Assembly: GCA_902615745.1 (NCBI GenBank)
Contig: CACMQB010000004.1
Location: forward strand, 1-64,000
Length of the DNA stretch: 64,000 nt
Source of the DNA: an uncultured Alphaproteobacteria bacterium
Lineage (GTDB): Bacteria; Pseudomonadota; Alphaproteobacteria; HIMB59; GCA-002718135
Direction of reading: 5' to 3'
Below, piece after piece: positions 39,737 through 50,847 of this stretch. The notes under the pieces were generated by a model. The model was not told the DNA's origin. It saw only the letters and a program-made list of their open reading frames with translations, and made no database searches. Every line of letters begins with the position of its first letter. The stretch's first letter is position 1. The position numbers and the translations under genes are program-made.

Positions 39737-40276
39737 TTGGCTGTAAATTTCAAAACAAAGAAAGATATTGGTCCAAGAATCAATGAGCAGATTACTGCAA
39801 GTGAAGTCAGACTAATATCTAGTAGTGGCAAACAAATGGGGATCTTAAGCATTCGTGAAGCTTTAATTCAAGCTGAAGATGAAGGTTTTGATTTAGTTGA
39901 AGTGTCTCCTGAAGCTAATCCACCAGTTTGTAAAATTATAGATTATGGTAAATTAAAATATAGAGAGCAAAAAAGTAAGAAAGAAGCAAAAAAGAAACAA
40001 AAAACAATTGAAGTTAAAGAGATTAAAATGAGACCTGGCATTGATACCCACGATTATAATGTTAAAATTAAAGCACTCTCAAAGTTTATAGGTGGTGGCA
40101 ATAAAGTTAAAGTCTCTATGCGTTTCAGAGGACGTGAAATGGAGCATCAAAATTTAGGCTTTGATCTTCTAAAAAAACTAACTTCAGAAGTTGAAGAATA
40201 TGCAAAAGTTGAAGTAGCTCCAAAGTTTGAGGGAAGACAAATAATGATGATACTTGTCCCTCAAGTTGCTAAATAA
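39737..40276 (+). CDS. infC: Translation initiation factor IF-3
   Basis: 179 residues. The N domain has RINEQITASEVRLIS and DLVEVSPEANPPVCKIIDYGK, the linker is lysine-rich (KKEAKKKQK) and the C domain holds VSMRFRGREMEHQ and EGRQIMMILVP. IF-3 checks initiator pairing and keeps subunits apart. No ATG is available: the start is TTG at 39737, directly preceded by ATT at 39734. IF-3 genes often use rare start codons for self-control, so a non-ATG start is expected. Followed by rpmI after 102 bases. Confidence 0.95.
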   Translation: MAVNFKTKKDIGPRINEQITASEVRLISSSGKQMGILSIREALIQAEDEGFDLVEVSPEANPPVCKIIDYGKLKYREQKSKKEAKKKQKTIEVKEIKMRPGIDTHDYNVKIKALSKFIGGGNKVKVSMRFRGREMEHQNLGFDLLKKLTSEVEEYAKVEVAPKFEGRQIMMILVPQVAK

Positions 40277-40330
40277 TTCTACATATTGCAAAATACTCAA
40301 TTATCAGTATAAGCCTTCAAAACTTGTTAT

Positions 40331-40346
40331 GGCCTGCAGGGCAGCC
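40331..40346 (+). promoter_or_regulatory. GC-rich hairpin in the rpmI leader
   Basis: GGCCTGCAGGGCAGCC can fold with CTGC paired to GCAG and an outer GG/CC pair, one bulged C and an AGG loop. It stands out as a GC-rich block in an AT-rich leader, 33 bases before the rpmI start. In other bacteria L20 represses infC-rpmI-rplT through structured leaders. No T-run follows, so it is unlikely to be a terminator. Confidence 0.35.
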
Positions 40347-40378
40347 TAACGGGTAAACTTATAATATAGGAGATAGTA

Positions 40379-40579
40379 ATGCCCAAGCTTAAAACTAAGA
40401 GTAGTTTAAAAAAAAGATTTTCTAGAACAGGTACTGGTAAAATTAAATTTAAACCTGCGGGAAAAAGACATGGAATGAGTAAACGTTCCAATAAATTTAT
40501 TCGTAACACTAAAAGATCTGCAATTATGTCACCAGGTGACTCCGCTTTGATTGATCATATGTTACCATACAACAAGTAA
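40379..40579 (+). CDS. rpmI: 50S ribosomal protein L35
   Basis: 66 residues, full length: [14 protein letters not shown], then [18 protein letters not shown] and the DHMLPYNK tail. Strong ribosome binding site AGGAGA at 40368-40373. Co-transcribed with rplT, ten bases downstream. Confidence 0.97.
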   Translation: MPKLKTKSSLKKRFSRTGTGKIKFKPAGKRHGMSKRSNKFIRNTKRSAIMSPGDSALIDHMLPYNK

Positions 40580-40589
40580 GAGGAAATCA

Positions 40590-40943
40590 ATGGCAAGAGT
40601 ATCAAGAGGTGTAACAGCAAGAGCTAGACACAAAAAAGTAATTAAAAGAGCAAAAGGTTATTACGGTAGAAGAAAAAATGTTTTTCGAGTTGCTGTGCAG
40701 GCTGTCGAAAGAGGCATGCAATATGCTTATAGAGATCGTAAAAAAAGAAAAAGTGATTTTAGGGGTTTATGGATTCAAAGAATCAATGCTGGTGTTCGAC
40801 TTCATGGTTTAACATATTCTCAATTTATATCTGGGCTTAAAAAATCATCTATTGATATAGATAGAAAGATTTTAGCAGATCTTGCAGTCAACCAGCCAGA
40901 AGCTTTTAAAGCTTTAGTTGATAAAGCTCAATCTGCTAGATAA
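40590..40943 (+). CDS. rplT: 50S ribosomal protein L20
   Basis: 117 residues from the ATG at 40590, chosen because [16 protein letters not shown] is the conserved N-terminus and AGAGGAAA precedes it; an upstream in-frame ATG at 40551 overlaps rpmI and adds unrelated residues. Segments [14 protein letters not shown] and [21 protein letters not shown] are typical. L20 is needed early in 50S assembly and is the usual autoregulator of this operon. Confidence 0.97.
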   Translation: MARVSRGVTARARHKKVIKRAKGYYGRRKNVFRVAVQAVERGMQYAYRDRKKRKSDFRGLWIQRINAGVRLHGLTYSQFISGLKKSSIDIDRKILADLAVNQPEAFKALVDKAQSAR

Positions 40944-40972
40944 TTTTAATTAATAAAATATAATAGATATTG

Positions 40973-42031
40973 ATGGCATTTGCTGAAAATAAAATTGATG
41001 TTCTAAAGAAAATTAAAGCTTCAAAATCCTTTGAAGATTTAGAAAAACTTCGATTATATTATTTAGGTAAAAAAGGATTAATACCTGAAGCTTTAAAAGG
41101 ATTAGGCTCTTTGTCGATTGAAGAAAAAAAATCGAAAGGACAGGAATTAAATATTATTAAAAAAGAAATTGAAGAAGTTATTAAAAACCAAAGAACAGAA
41201 ATTGAAAATATTGAAATTTCAAACAGGATTAATTTAGAATCAATTGATGTTACTCTACCACCTAATATTTCTGAAAAAGGGAAAATACACCCAATCAGTC
41301 AAACAATATTTAATATTATAGAAATTTTTGGAAATTTAAATTATGCAGTGGAAACAGGTCCAGATATAGAAACAGATTTTAATAATTTTACTGCTTTAAA
41401 TATTCCAGAACATCATCCAGCAAGAGAAATGCAGGATACGTTTTATGTTCAGGATAATGGAGACAAAAATGTTCTTCGAACCCATACTAGTCCTGTTCAA
41501 GTGAGAACTATGCTCAATACAAAACCACCTATTAAAATTATTGTGCCTGGTAGAACTTATAGAAGTGATTCAGATGCTACACATGCTCCTATGTTTCATC
41601 AGGTAGAAGGTTTAGTCGTTGATACAAGTTCTACTATGGTTGATTTAAAATCAACACTCGTTTCATTTTTAGAAGAGTTTTTCGAAGTAAAAAACTTAAA
41701 ATACCGTTTTCGCCCTAGTTACTTTCCTTTTACCGAGCCTAGTGCAGAAATGGATGTAGCTTATACCAAAGTAAATAATAAAATAAAAATTGGTGAAGGA
41801 GATAAATGGTTAGAAATATTGGGTTGTGGAATGGTCAATCCTATAGTTTTAGATAATTGTAATATTGATTCAAAACAGTATCAGGGTTTTGCTTTTGGTA
41901 TGGGAATTGAGCGTTTGTCGATGCTTAAATATGGTATTACAGATTTAAGAAGTTTTTTTGATCCAAATTATAGATGGCTGCATCATTATGGTTTTAGTAT
42001 TTTGGATAACCAAACACGATCAGGGCTATAA
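40973..42031 (+). CDS. pheS: Phenylalanine-tRNA ligase alpha subunit
   Basis: 352 residues from the ATG at 40973 (a TTG lies one codon upstream). An N-terminal coiled-coil tRNA-binding arm precedes the class II core, with HPISQT, LRTHTSPVQVRTM (motif 2 region), MFHQVEGLVVD and the motif 3 segment FGMGIERLSMLKYGI. Charges tRNA-Phe together with PheT, which starts at the adjacent base. Confidence 0.97.
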   Translation: MAFAENKIDVLKKIKASKSFEDLEKLRLYYLGKKGLIPEALKGLGSLSIEEKKSKGQELNIIKKEIEEVIKNQRTEIENIEISNRINLESIDVTLPPNISEKGKIHPISQTIFNIIEIFGNLNYAVETGPDIETDFNNFTALNIPEHHPAREMQDTFYVQDNGDKNVLRTHTSPVQVRTMLNTKPPIKIIVPGRTYRSDSDATHAPMFHQVEGLVVDTSSTMVDLKSTLVSFLEEFFEVKNLKYRFRPSYFPFTEPSAEMDVAYTKVNNKIKIGEGDKWLEILGCGMVNPIVLDNCNIDSKQYQGFAFGMGIERLSMLKYGITDLRSFFDPNYRWLHHYGFSILDNQTRSGL

Positions 42032-44422
42032 ATGAAATTTACACTAGACTGGCTAAAAGATCATTTAGATACTTCTGAAAATTTAAATACTATAACAGAT
42101 ACTTTAACCAATATTGGTTTAGAGATTGAAAGTGTAGAAGATAAATCAGAAATATTTAAGAATTTTAAAGTAGCTAAAGTTTTAAAAGCAGAAAAACATC
42201 CAGATGCAGATAAGCTTAAAGTATGTCAGGTTGAAACAATAAATGGAAATTATCAAGTTGTGTGTGGTGCTCCAAATGCAAGAGAAGGCATGCTTGGAAT
42301 TTTCGCACCAGAAAATAGTTACATTCCTGGAACTGACTTACAATTAAAAAAGACTAAAATTAGAGGAGTTGAGTCTTGCGGAATGCTTGTCTCAGAACGA
42401 GAGATGGGTATTTCTAATGAACACGATGGAATTATTGAAATAAAAGACAATTATAAAATTGGTGAATTATTTAGTAAAATTTTTGCAATAGATGAACCTG
42501 TTATAGAAATTAATTTAACACCAAATAGATCTGACTGTTTATCTGTTAGAGGTATCGCAAGGGATTTAGCAGCAGCAGGAATTGGTAAATTAAAAAATTT
42601 AAATTATAAAAAATCTAAAGAATCATTTAAAAGCCCAATTGCGTGGAAAAAAGATTTTCAAAATAATAATCTATGTCCCGGAGTAGCAGGTCGATATTTC
42701 AAAAATGTCAAAAATGTAGAAAGTCCTAAATGGCTTCAAGATAGATTAACTGCAATCGGATTAAGACCCATTTCAGCGCTTGTTGACATTACAAATTACA
42801 TTACCTTTGACTTAGGAAGACCGCTACATGTTTATGATGCTGACAAAGTGTCAGGCAATTTAACAATGCGATTAGCCAATAAAAACGAGGAGTGTTTAGC
42901 ACTTAATGAGATTAATTATAAATGTGACAGTGACATGATTGTAATTTCTGACGATGAAAAAAAACTTCATGGAATTGGTGGAGTTATGGGTGGTCTCGAT
43001 AGTGGTTGTAGTTTGGAGACTAAAAATGTCTTTCTAGAAGTTGCGTTATTTGATCCAGTTTCAATCACTAAAACTGGAAGAAAACTAAATCTTCAAAGTG
43101 ATGCACGTTACCGTTTTGAAAGAGGGATTGATACTGATTCTATCTATTGGGGTGTAGATGCAGCAACTCATATGATTTTGAAATTATGTGGAGGAGAAGT
43201 AAGTGAGTTAGTTTCTTCAGAAATTAATATAGAAAAAAATAAACCATTTATGTTTGATACAAATAAAATAAAGACTTTTGGCGGAATAGAAATCAATAAT
43301 AAGAAACAGAAAAAAATCTTAGCTTCACTTGGTTTTTCTGTTAATGAAAAAAATTCAAAATTTGAAATTCAAAGCCCTACTTTTAGACCAGATATTGTTG
43401 GTGAGGCAGATATCGTCGAAGAAATAATTAGAATTTATGGTTATAATAAAATTCCTCTAAAAAAAGTAATTAATCAAGAAGAAATAAAGCAGATTTTAAA
43501 TACTAAAACAAAAACTTTTTACAAAAGTAAAAAAACTATAGCTCTTAATGGATATTCAGAAGTTGTAACATGGTCATTTATGGATGAAAACAAAGCAAAA
43601 ATTATTTCAGATGAAATAATTAGTTTAAAAAATCCAATAAGTAACGATTTGAACACAATGAGACCATCAACGCTTCCAAATTTATTAGAAGCAATCAATC
43701 AAAATAAAGCTAGAATGTACTTGAGAGCTAAAATATTTGAAGTAGGTCCAAATTTTTCTAAATCATTACCAGACCAACAAGAAAATGTTGCCACTGCTAT
43801 AGCTTATGGCTTATCTGATGAACAAAACTGGTTATCAAATAAAAAAAATATTGATGTCTTTAGTATAAAGGCTGATTTATTTTCTATATTAGCAAGCTTA
43901 AATGTGCCAATAGATAATTTGTTATATGAAAAACTTGAAGGTCAAATCTATCATCCTGGTAAATCATCTTCTTTAAGGCTTGGTAAAAACAAAATAGCTA
44001 ATTTTGGAGAGCTGCATCCAATTTTATTAAAAACAATGGATGTTAATTTTAAGGTATTTGGTTTTGAAATATATTTGGAAAATATTTCACAATTTCAAGA
44101 AAATAAATCTTCCTCAAAAGGTGGTTTTGCTAATAACCCTTATCAAATGGTTGAAAGAGATTTTGCCTTTCTTTTTCCAAAAGATGTTAAGGCTATTGAG
44201 ATAATTAAAAAAGTAAAAAAAATAGATAAAAATATAATTCAAAATGTAACAATATTTGATGTTTATGATGGTGATAAACTTCCAGAAAATAAAAAAAGTA
44301 TTGCTTTTAGGGTATTGCTGCAACCTCAAGATAAAACATTCAACGATCAACAAATTGAGGAATTATCAAATAAAATAATAGATGAAATATCTAAATCGCT
44401 TGATGCATCTATAAGAAACTAA
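42032..44422 (+). CDS. pheT: Phenylalanine-tRNA ligase beta subunit
   Basis: 796 residues. Domain order: N-terminal and tRNA-binding OB fold (about 1-150, [12 protein letters not shown]), B3/B4 editing domain (about 200-390, [23 protein letters not shown]), B5 (about 395-470), catalytically inactive core-like region, and the FDX-ACB anticodon domain at the C-terminus ([12 protein letters not shown]). It abuts pheS and overlaps lepA by one base (TAATG). Confidence 0.97.
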   Translation: MKFTLDWLKDHLDTSENLNTITDTLTNIGLEIESVEDKSEIFKNFKVAKVLKAEKHPDADKLKVCQVETINGNYQVVCGAPNAREGMLGIFAPENSYIPGTDLQLKKTKIRGVESCGMLVSEREMGISNEHDGIIEIKDNYKIGELFSKIFAIDEPVIEINLTPNRSDCLSVRGIARDLAAAGIGKLKNLNYKKSKESFKSPIAWKKDFQNNNLCPGVAGRYFKNVKNVESPKWLQDRLTAIGLRPISALVDITNYITFDLGRPLHVYDADKVSGNLTMRLANKNEECLALNEINYKCDSDMIVISDDEKKLHGIGGVMGGLDSGCSLETKNVFLEVALFDPVSITKTGRKLNLQSDARYRFERGIDTDSIYWGVDAATHMILKLCGGEVSELVSSEINIEKNKPFMFDTNKIKTFGGIEINNKKQKKILASLGFSVNEKNSKFEIQSPTFRPDIVGEADIVEEIIRIYGYNKIPLKKVINQEEIKQILNTKTKTFYKSKKTIALNGYSEVVTWSFMDENKAKIISDEIISLKNPISNDLNTMRPSTLPNLLEAINQNKARMYLRAKIFEVGPNFSKSLPDQQENVATAIAYGLSDEQNWLSNKKNIDVFSIKADLFSILASLNVPIDNLLYEKLEGQIYHPGKSSSLRLGKNKIANFGELHPILLKTMDVNFKVFGFEIYLENISQFQENKSSSKGGFANNPYQMVERDFAFLFPKDVKAIEIIKKVKKIDKNIIQNVTIFDVYDGDKLPENKKSIAFRVLLQPQDKTFNDQQIEELSNKIIDEISKSLDASIRN

Positions 44423-46224
44423 TGACAGAACTTAGTTCTATTCGTAATTTCTCAATTGTTGCTCACATAGATCATGGAAAATCCACTTTAGCTGATAGAC
44501 TAATACAATTTTGTGGAGGTTTAACTGATAGAGAGATGAAAGAGCAGGTTTTAGACTCAATGGAATTAGAAAGAGAAAGAGGGATTACGATTAAGGCTCA
44601 AACAGTAAGACTTTCTTACAAATCAAAAGATGGTAAGACTTACATACTTAATATTATGGACACTCCAGGTCATGTTGACTTTTCTTATGAGGTATCTAGA
44701 TCATTAGCAGCATGTGAGGCATCTTTATTAATAGTTGATTCTACACAAGGTGTTGAGGCACAAACATTAGCTAATGCGTATCAGGCAATTAATAATGATC
44801 ATGAAATTTTACCGGTTCTAAATAAAATTGATCTTCCTTCTTCTGAGCCAGATAAAATTAAATCACAAATTGAAGATGTGCTTGGTATTGAAACTGACAA
44901 TGCTTCTCTTGTTTCAGCAAAAACAGGTGTAGGCATAGAAGATTTATTAAATAAAATTATAAAACTTCTTCCATCTCCAACAGGTGAAATAACTAAAGAA
45001 TTAAAATGCATGTTAGTTGATAGTTGGTATGACAGCTATCTCGGTGTTGTTGTACTTGTAAGAGTTATAAATGGAGAGTTAAAAAAAGGTCAGAAAATTA
45101 GATTTATGGCAACAGGCGCAACATATACCATTGATAGAGTAGGTATATTTTCTCCTAAGGCAACTGAAGTTGATAAACTTGGACCAGGTGAAATTGGTTT
45201 CATTAATTCTGGTATTAAAAGTGTTTCCGATTGTAAAGTTGGTGATACAATAACAGATGATAAACTGCCAACTCATGAAGTCCTCCCAGGTTTTAAACCA
45301 TCTCAACCTGTAGTTTTTTGTGGAATGTTTCCAGTCGACTCAGATGATTATGAACATATGCGAGATAGTATGTCTAAACTAGCTTTGAATGACTCGAGTT
45401 TTTCTTATGAACCAGAAGTAAGTCCTGCCCTAGGTTATGGTTTTCGCTGTGGGTTCTTAGGTTTGTTACATTTAGAGATTATTAGAGATAGGTTTGAAAG
45501 AGAATTTAATTTAGAGCTTGTTACAACAGCACCATCTGTTGTTTACAAAATTTTAATGAAAGATGGCTCTACTATAAATCTCCATAATCCTACAGATATG
45601 CCAGATCCAGTTAAAGTTGAGAACATTTCTGAGCCTTGGATTAAAGCTACAATTATTGTGCCTGAAGAATTCTTAGGATCAGTTTTAGAATTATGTACTT
45701 CAAAAAGAGGTATTCAGCTAAATATGAGTTATGCAGGCAATAGACCTTTAGTTGAATATAAACTTCCACTTAACGAAGTCGTTTTTGATTTTTACGATAG
45801 ATTAAAATCAATCACAAAAGGATATGCAAGTTTTGATTATGAAATTACTGGATACGAAGTTAATAACTTAGTTAAGGTAGGTATACTTATAAATGGAGAC
45901 ACAGTAGATGCACTTTCATTAATAGTGCATAAAGATAGATCTGAGCAGAGAGGTAGGGCCTTATGCGAAAGACTCAAAGATCTAATACCAAGGCAACAAT
46001 TTAAAGTGGCTATTCAAGCAGCAATTGGTGGAAAAGTAATTGCTCGCGAAACCGTAGCTTCTTTTAGAAAAGATGTAACCCAAAAATTATATGGTGGTGA
46101 TGTAACGAGGAAAAACAAACTTTTAGACAAGCAAAAAAAAGGAAAAAAAAGAATGAGACAGTTCGGAAAAGTAGACATACCACAAAATACTTTTCTTAAT
46201 GCCTTAAAAATGAATGATAATTAG
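44422..46224 (+). CDS. lepA: Elongation factor 4 (LepA)
   Basis: 600 residues, translational GTPase. G1 AHIDHGKST, switch segment [12 protein letters not shown]3 DTPGH, G4 NKID ([12 protein letters not shown]). The LepA-specific C-terminal domain contains [25 protein letters not shown] and [13 protein letters not shown]. Acts on stalled or mistranslocated ribosomes. Last gene of the translation block; its stop overlaps that of the convergent membrane-protein gene as TTAG. Confidence 0.97.
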   Translation: MTELSSIRNFSIVAHIDHGKSTLADRLIQFCGGLTDREMKEQVLDSMELERERGITIKAQTVRLSYKSKDGKTYILNIMDTPGHVDFSYEVSRSLAACEASLLIVDSTQGVEAQTLANAYQAINNDHEILPVLNKIDLPSSEPDKIKSQIEDVLGIETDNASLVSAKTGVGIEDLLNKIIKLLPSPTGEITKELKCMLVDSWYDSYLGVVVLVRVINGELKKGQKIRFMATGATYTIDRVGIFSPKATEVDKLGPGEIGFINSGIKSVSDCKVGDTITDDKLPTHEVLPGFKPSQPVVFCGMFPVDSDDYEHMRDSMSKLALNDSSFSYEPEVSPALGYGFRCGFLGLLHLEIIRDRFEREFNLELVTTAPSVVYKILMKDGSTINLHNPTDMPDPVKVENISEPWIKATIIVPEEFLGSVLELCTSKRGIQLNMSYAGNRPLVEYKLPLNEVVFDFYDRLKSITKGYASFDYEITGYEVNNLVKVGILINGDTVDALSLIVHKDRSEQRGRALCERLKDLIPRQQFKVAIQAAIGGKVIARETVASFRKDVTQKLYGGDVTRKNKLLDKQKKGKKRMRQFGKVDIPQNTFLNALKMNDN

Positions 46225-47720
46225 TATTGCTTTCTATCAATTAATTTACCATTATATATCGGAGGCCAACTATCATATCTTTTATTATACCAATTATATT
46301 TTCTAATATTTTCAGTTATAAAATATAATAAAACAATAATAAGTATATAATTAGAATATTTTTTTATATTTATATTGAAACTTTTAAATAAAATTACCCA
46401 AAAAGGTAGAAACAAAAATATGATAAGTGACAGATTATAAAATAAACCAAATCTATATGCTGGCGTAACAAAAAACCAAATAAAATTACATATAAAAATA
46501 ATTCCTAGAAATAGAAAATATTTTTTACTGATAAATTTTATAAAGTAAAAATTTGTATAAATTTTTTTTGATTTTATAAATAAAAATAAAACTGGGAAAA
46601 GTAGCAATAATATAAAGACTAGATAAGTTTCTATCAATTTAACAAAATGACTATCAAACCAAATCTTTATCCAACTAAAACCTTCTACTGTATTACTGGT
46701 AATTCTATCCCCCTTTGCAAAAGACTCAATTATATCTCTTTCATTAATTGCTAGTTCATTATTTTTAAAACAAGTTATTTCTATTGGCCAAATTAAACAT
46801 CCGCTAATATTTATATTTTGAAAAAACCACACAAAAATTATAATTAATGGAATAAGTAGTCTGATTAAATTTATTTTTTTAAATTCAATATTAAATAAAA
46901 TTATAAAAAGATAAAAAAATATTAATGTATTAGTAATTTTAAAAACAAAAGCTGTACATGTAAGAATTAAAAGTAATAACAAATAATCGTTTGTATAATT
47001 AATTTTTACATCAAAAGATTTATATAATATTACAAAAAGAACATATATAGATAAAATAAAACCAGGAACATCTGTACCAAATTCTTTATATTTATTTAAT
47101 ATACCAAGTAAAAAAATTAATACAAATAATGAAGATATACCTAAATATAAGTTTCTATTTTTTATTGATTTACTATACAATTTATAGGTATCGTAAATAG
47201 ATAGGGCGTATAATAAAGATCCAAGAGTAAAATAAGTGCTTGAGAAATAATTAATTGTGAAGACTGAATTTAAAAATAACCAATAGCTATTATAACTTAT
47301 TCTCCTACTATGTTCTATTTCATATAAATTTTTAGATTTATAATTATTTATTAGTTCTAAATGATAATCAAAATCATCATTAACACCAGCATATATAGCA
47401 AAAAATAAAACAAAAATTATTACAAAAAAAATAAATTTTATTTCTTTTAATGTAAAAAAATGTTTTGATAAAAAAAAATATATTAATAATCCTATAATTA
47501 ATACAACTATAGTTAACTGATTAGTTATTGGAAAAAATACATTTATTATACTAAGTATAATTCCAATTAAAAATAATCCTTTGATGAAAACTAAATTCTT
47601 TAAACTAAAAATATCAGCATCAATTTTTAATATTTTATTTAATGCTAATCCATATCCAATTACACTAAGTAAAGTGAAAAAAATATGAAAAGGAAAAACT
47701 ATATAGTTTAAAGTAGCCAC
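46221..47720 (-). CDS. Polytopic membrane protein, possible GT-C-type glycosyltransferase
   Basis: 499 residues with roughly 12 hydrophobic segments. It is homologous to the larger protein at 52041-53846: both carry an acidic-aromatic loop ending YHL (here [11 protein letters not shown]), FG(T/S)(D/E) (here EFGTDVPG), SGCLxxPIxxTC, W(I/L)(K/R)IW and PxxR(F/Y)G. The acidic first loop resembles the catalytic loop of GT-C lipid-linked-sugar transferases. I do not recognise a characterised function; it may belong to a family of uncharacterised membrane proteins described in Leptospira. Last gene of the minus-strand part of the glycan island, 13 bases after the Gfo/Idh gene. Confidence 0.7.
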   Translation of the reverse strand: MATLNYIVFPFHIFFTLLSVIGYGLALNKILKIDADIFSLKNLVFIKGLFLIGIILSIINVFFPITNQLTIVVLIIGLLIYFFLSKHFFTLKEIKFIFFVIIFVLFFAIYAGVNDDFDYHLELINNYKSKNLYEIEHSRRISYNSYWLFLNSVFTINYFSSTYFTLGSLLYALSIYDTYKLYSKSIKNRNLYLGISSLFVLIFLLGILNKYKEFGTDVPGFILSIYVLFVILYKSFDVKINYTNDYLLLLLILTCTAFVFKITNTLIFFYLFIILFNIEFKKINLIRLLIPLIIIFVWFFQNINISGCLIWPIEITCFKNNELAINERDIIESFAKGDRITSNTVEGFSWIKIWFDSHFVKLIETYLVFILLLLFPVLFLFIKSKKIYTNFYFIKFISKKYFLFLGIIFICNFIWFFVTPAYRFGLFYNLSLIIFLFLPFWVILFKSFNINIKKYSNYILIIVLLYFITENIRKYNWYNKRYDSWPPIYNGKLIDRKQY

Positions 47721-47733
47721 GTAATAAATTTGT

Positions 47734-48630
47734 TTAACATTTATAAAATTTTTCTAATATTTTAGTAGTTTTAATTGAAATATCTAATAATTCAGATGAT
47801 ATTAAATAATCCTTATTTCTAATTATATTTTCAAAATTATCTAGTAATGATTCTAATGGAGTTTTTGAATTTCTAAATATTAAAATATTATTAATGTAGA
47901 CCTCATGCTTAATAAAATCGCATAGTAAGAAATCTCCATTAAATAAAATTATTTTGATTAACCTTTTTTTTATTTGAAATAAATTTCCAGTTATTATTTT
48001 AACCTTAATAGTATTATTTATTGAAAATATAAATTTTGATACCAAACCTTTATTTATATTGTTTTTTTTAATTTCTCTATTTTTATATTTGTTGGTAATA
48101 TCTTTTTTAAATAATTTAAATATTAAGGCAAAAGAGTGAAAGCCCCAGTCCCAAATTGGATTAATATCATCTCTAAAAGGTCCATTACCACCCTCAATAA
48201 TTATTACTCTTTTGATATTTGTTTTATTTTTATTAACAAATTTTTCAATTTCATTTGAACATTCAGAAAATATATTAGTAATATTAGGTAAAACTAATAT
48301 ATCGTGATCATTAGATATTTTCTTTAAATCTAAAATATTTTTATAATTATTTGTAACTGGTTTTTCTAAAATTACAGGTAAATTATTTTTTACCAACAAT
48401 TTTATTACATCAAAGTTTGTTTTTGGTGATGAAGCTACATATATGCAATCAATATTTTTTGTTTCAAGCATTTCTTTAGGTGTTTTAAACACTTCAACAT
48501 TTTTATAATAAGATTTAAGTCTATGTTTACAAACTATTGTTTTTAGTTGAAAAAATTTATTTTTTTTTACTTCTCTAATAATTGAATCTGACCATTTTCC
48601 ACAACCGACTAAACCTAAATTAAAAACCAT
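47734..48630 (-). CDS. Gfo/Idh/MocA family NAD(P)-dependent oxidoreductase
   Basis: 298 residues. N-terminal Rossmann motif GLVGCGKWSDSII, then the family segment DCIYVASSPKTNFDVI and catalytic lysine in LEKPVTNN; the C-terminal half is the alpha/beta substrate domain, short and divergent. Enzymes of this family oxidise or reduce sugar nucleotides, for example when making 3-keto or amino sugars. Place between an SDR gene and a membrane protein suggests a role in making an unusual surface sugar. Confidence 0.82.
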   Translation of the reverse strand: MVFNLGLVGCGKWSDSIIREVKKNKFFQLKTIVCKHRLKSYYKNVEVFKTPKEMLETKNIDCIYVASSPKTNFDVIKLLVKNNLPVILEKPVTNNYKNILDLKKISNDHDILVLPNITNIFSECSNEIEKFVNKNKTNIKRVIIIEGGNGPFRDDINPIWDWGFHSFALIFKLFKKDITNKYKNREIKKNNINKGLVSKFIFSINNTIKVKIITGNLFQIKKRLIKIILFNGDFLLCDFIKHEVYINNILIFRNSKTPLESLLDNFENIIRNKDYLISSELLDISIKTTKILEKFYKC

Positions 48631-48633
48631 TAA

Positions 48634-49665
48634 CTAATATTTATAATTACTTTCAGCCCATATTAAGTAATTCTTAAGACCTTTTTCGATAGAAATTTTA
48701 GGTTTATAATTTAAATGTTTTTTGGCTTTCGAAATATCTGGACATCTTCTAAGTGGCTCGTCATCTGGATAAGAGTTTGGATATACTATTAGTTTTGATT
48801 TTATATTTTTTCTATAAACTCTACTTAAAACTTTTATTACTTCTTTTACTGAAATTTCTGGATTAGTATTTCCAATATTATAAACTTCTCCTGATTTACC
48901 TAAACACATAACTCTTAAAAAACCTTCAATTGCGTCAGTTATATAACAATAAGTTCTTGTCTGTGACCCTGATCCATAGATATTTAGTGTTTTGTTTTTT
49001 AAAATATTACTTATAAAATTTGGAAAAATTCTGTAATCATTTTGCTTCATTCCAGGGCCATAAACATTAAAAGGCCTAATGATATTTGTGTGTGTATTGA
49101 AATATTTTTTATGTATATAACAGTAAGTTTCTCCTAATCTTTTACTTTCATCATAACAAGATCTAGGACCAATTGATGTTACATTTCCATTATAATCTTC
49201 TCTTGTTGGAATATTTTTTTTATCGGGATTTCCGTATATTTCACTAGTGCTAAAATAAAAAAATTTAGTTTTATTTCCTTTAGCTAAATTTAAACAATTT
49301 TTTATCCCTTCTATTGTTACGTCAATTGTTTCAAGTGGATATTTTCTATAATAAAATGGACTAGCAATACCTGCGGCATGAATTATAAAATCAAATCTTC
49401 TTTTCGTTGTAAATGACTTGGAAAGGTCTTTTTTGATTAGTTCAATATTTTTATCAATTTTTTTACTACTAACATTCTTGTCAAAGACTACAAGTTTAAT
49501 TGGTGTTTTTAATTTATAATTTAATCTTCTAAAAACTTCTACAAAATATTTACCTATAAAACCATTTCCTCCTGTTAATAAAATCTTTTTATTTTCAAAA
49601 TATTTTAATAAATCTTTTGAGTTTTTTAATATTATTTCAATATCACTATCTAAAAAATGTTTCAT
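48634..49665 (-). CDS. NAD-dependent epimerase/dehydratase (UDP-glucuronate decarboxylase-like)
   Basis: 343 residues, extended SDR. Coenzyme motif LLTGGNGFIGKYF, catalytic YDESKRLGE (Tyr-x3-Lys), FNVYGPGMKQNDYR and IYGSGSQTRTYCYITD. The last two segments are very like UDP-xylose synthase. It may make UDP-xylose or a related NDP-sugar from a hexuronate or hexose. The stop overlaps the methyltransferase start region by four bases. Exact activity not determinable. Confidence 0.83.
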   Translation of the reverse strand: MKHFLDSDIEIILKNSKDLLKYFENKKILLTGGNGFIGKYFVEVFRRLNYKLKTPIKLVVFDKNVSSKKIDKNIELIKKDLSKSFTTKRRFDFIIHAAGIASPFYYRKYPLETIDVTIEGIKNCLNLAKGNKTKFFYFSTSEIYGNPDKKNIPTREDYNGNVTSIGPRSCYDESKRLGETYCYIHKKYFNTHTNIIRPFNVYGPGMKQNDYRIFPNFISNILKNKTLNIYGSGSQTRTYCYITDAIEGFLRVMCLGKSGEVYNIGNTNPEISVKEVIKVLSRVYRKNIKSKLIVYPNSYPDDEPLRRCPDISKAKKHLNYKPKISIEKGLKNYLIWAESNYKY

Positions 49666-50846
49666 ACTAATTTTTTTAAAGGAATTGGTTTGTAGAATTT
49701 TACATTTATTTTTTTGAAGTTTTTCTTAATATCTTTAAAATATTCATAAGCAAATACAATAACAACGTTTATATTACTTTTTATATTTTTATTTTTATTT
49801 AAAATTTTAATATGACTTCCAGGCGTAAATTTATTTTGTTTAATTGGACTATCATCAATAATATAATCAATTAATTTACTATTAATTTTTGAAAAATTTG
49901 TGATTGTAGAAACTCTTGCTGGAGCCCCATAACCTATAATTTTTTTACCTTCTATTTTAAATTGAGTTAACTTATTTTTAAGATTATTTGATTCTTTAAT
50001 AATTTTTTTATTTATCTTATTTAATGTAGAAATACTTAAATATTTTTTTTCTTTTGATAAAATTTCCTTACATCTTTTGGTTTTTTTTACAACTTTAGCA
50101 TTTTTAATATAAAGTCTTAATGAACTTCCATGAACATTTATTAACTCAATATCAAATAAACTCATACCAAAAGATTGAAAAATATAGTTTATAGAATTAG
50201 CTGAGTAATAAAAAGGTCTATCAAAATAAAATCGTTCATATTCCAAGTTTTTAATAAAATTATATAAATATTCTATTTCTATAATTAATATTCCATTTTC
50301 TTTAAGAAAAAATTTTGAATTTTTAGCAAACTTCAAGGGATCTTCTAAATGAGTTACTACACTTGATGCTACTAAGACATCTGGTTTTGAATGCTCTTTT
50401 ATAATCTTGTTAATTACTCTTTTTTCAAAAAAATCTATATAAGTTGTCAGTCCTCTATCATTAGCAATTTTACCAACGTTAAATGATGGATCAATTCCTA
50501 TACCTTTTACTTTATTTTTTTTCAATGGCTCCAACAAAATTCCATCATTTGAACCAATATCAACAACAAAATTATATTTTTTTAGTTTTTTTGCTAATTT
50601 ATTAAAATGATCCCGAAGCCCTTTATTTACTGATGATAGATAAAAGTATTCCTCAAACATTAATTTTCTACTTATTATGTTTTTAATTTGAGCAGTACGA
50701 CAAACTTCACAAAAAAAAATAGATAAATTAAATTTTTTTTCTTTTTTTATTTCTCTAATATTTTTAGGATATTTATTTGCTAGTGGTTGTTTACCAAGAT
50801 TTAAAAATTCCTTTGTTTTATTTGAATGACATACTCTACACTTCAT
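49662..50846 (-). CDS. Sugar C-methyltransferase-like SAM-dependent methyltransferase
   Basis: 394 residues in three parts: an N-terminal zinc-binding module with CRVC and CEVC pairs, a SAM-binding domain (VVDIGSNDGILLEPL, followed by SSVVTHLEDP), and a C-terminal domain with IIGYGAPARVSTITN and IDDSPIKQNKFTPGSHI. This three-domain pattern is that of NDP-sugar 3-C-methyltransferases such as TcaB9 and TylC3. The product could be a branched deoxysugar. Lies between a family 2 glycosyltransferase and an SDR gene. Confidence 0.83.
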   Translation of the reverse strand: MKCRVCHSNKTKEFLNLGKQPLANKYPKNIREIKKEKKFNLSIFFCEVCRTAQIKNIISRKLMFEEYFYLSSVNKGLRDHFNKLAKKLKKYNFVVDIGSNDGILLEPLKKNKVKGIGIDPSFNVGKIANDRGLTTYIDFFEKRVINKIIKEHSKPDVLVASSVVTHLEDPLKFAKNSKFFLKENGILIIEIEYLYNFIKNLEYERFYFDRPFYYSANSINYIFQSFGMSLFDIELINVHGSSLRLYIKNAKVVKKTKRCKEILSKEKKYLSISTLNKINKKIIKESNNLKNKLTQFKIEGKKIIGYGAPARVSTITNFSKINSKLIDYIIDDSPIKQNKFTPGSHIKILNKNKNIKSNINVVIVFAYEYFKDIKKNFKKINVKFYKPIPLKKLV

Positions 50847-50847
50847 A

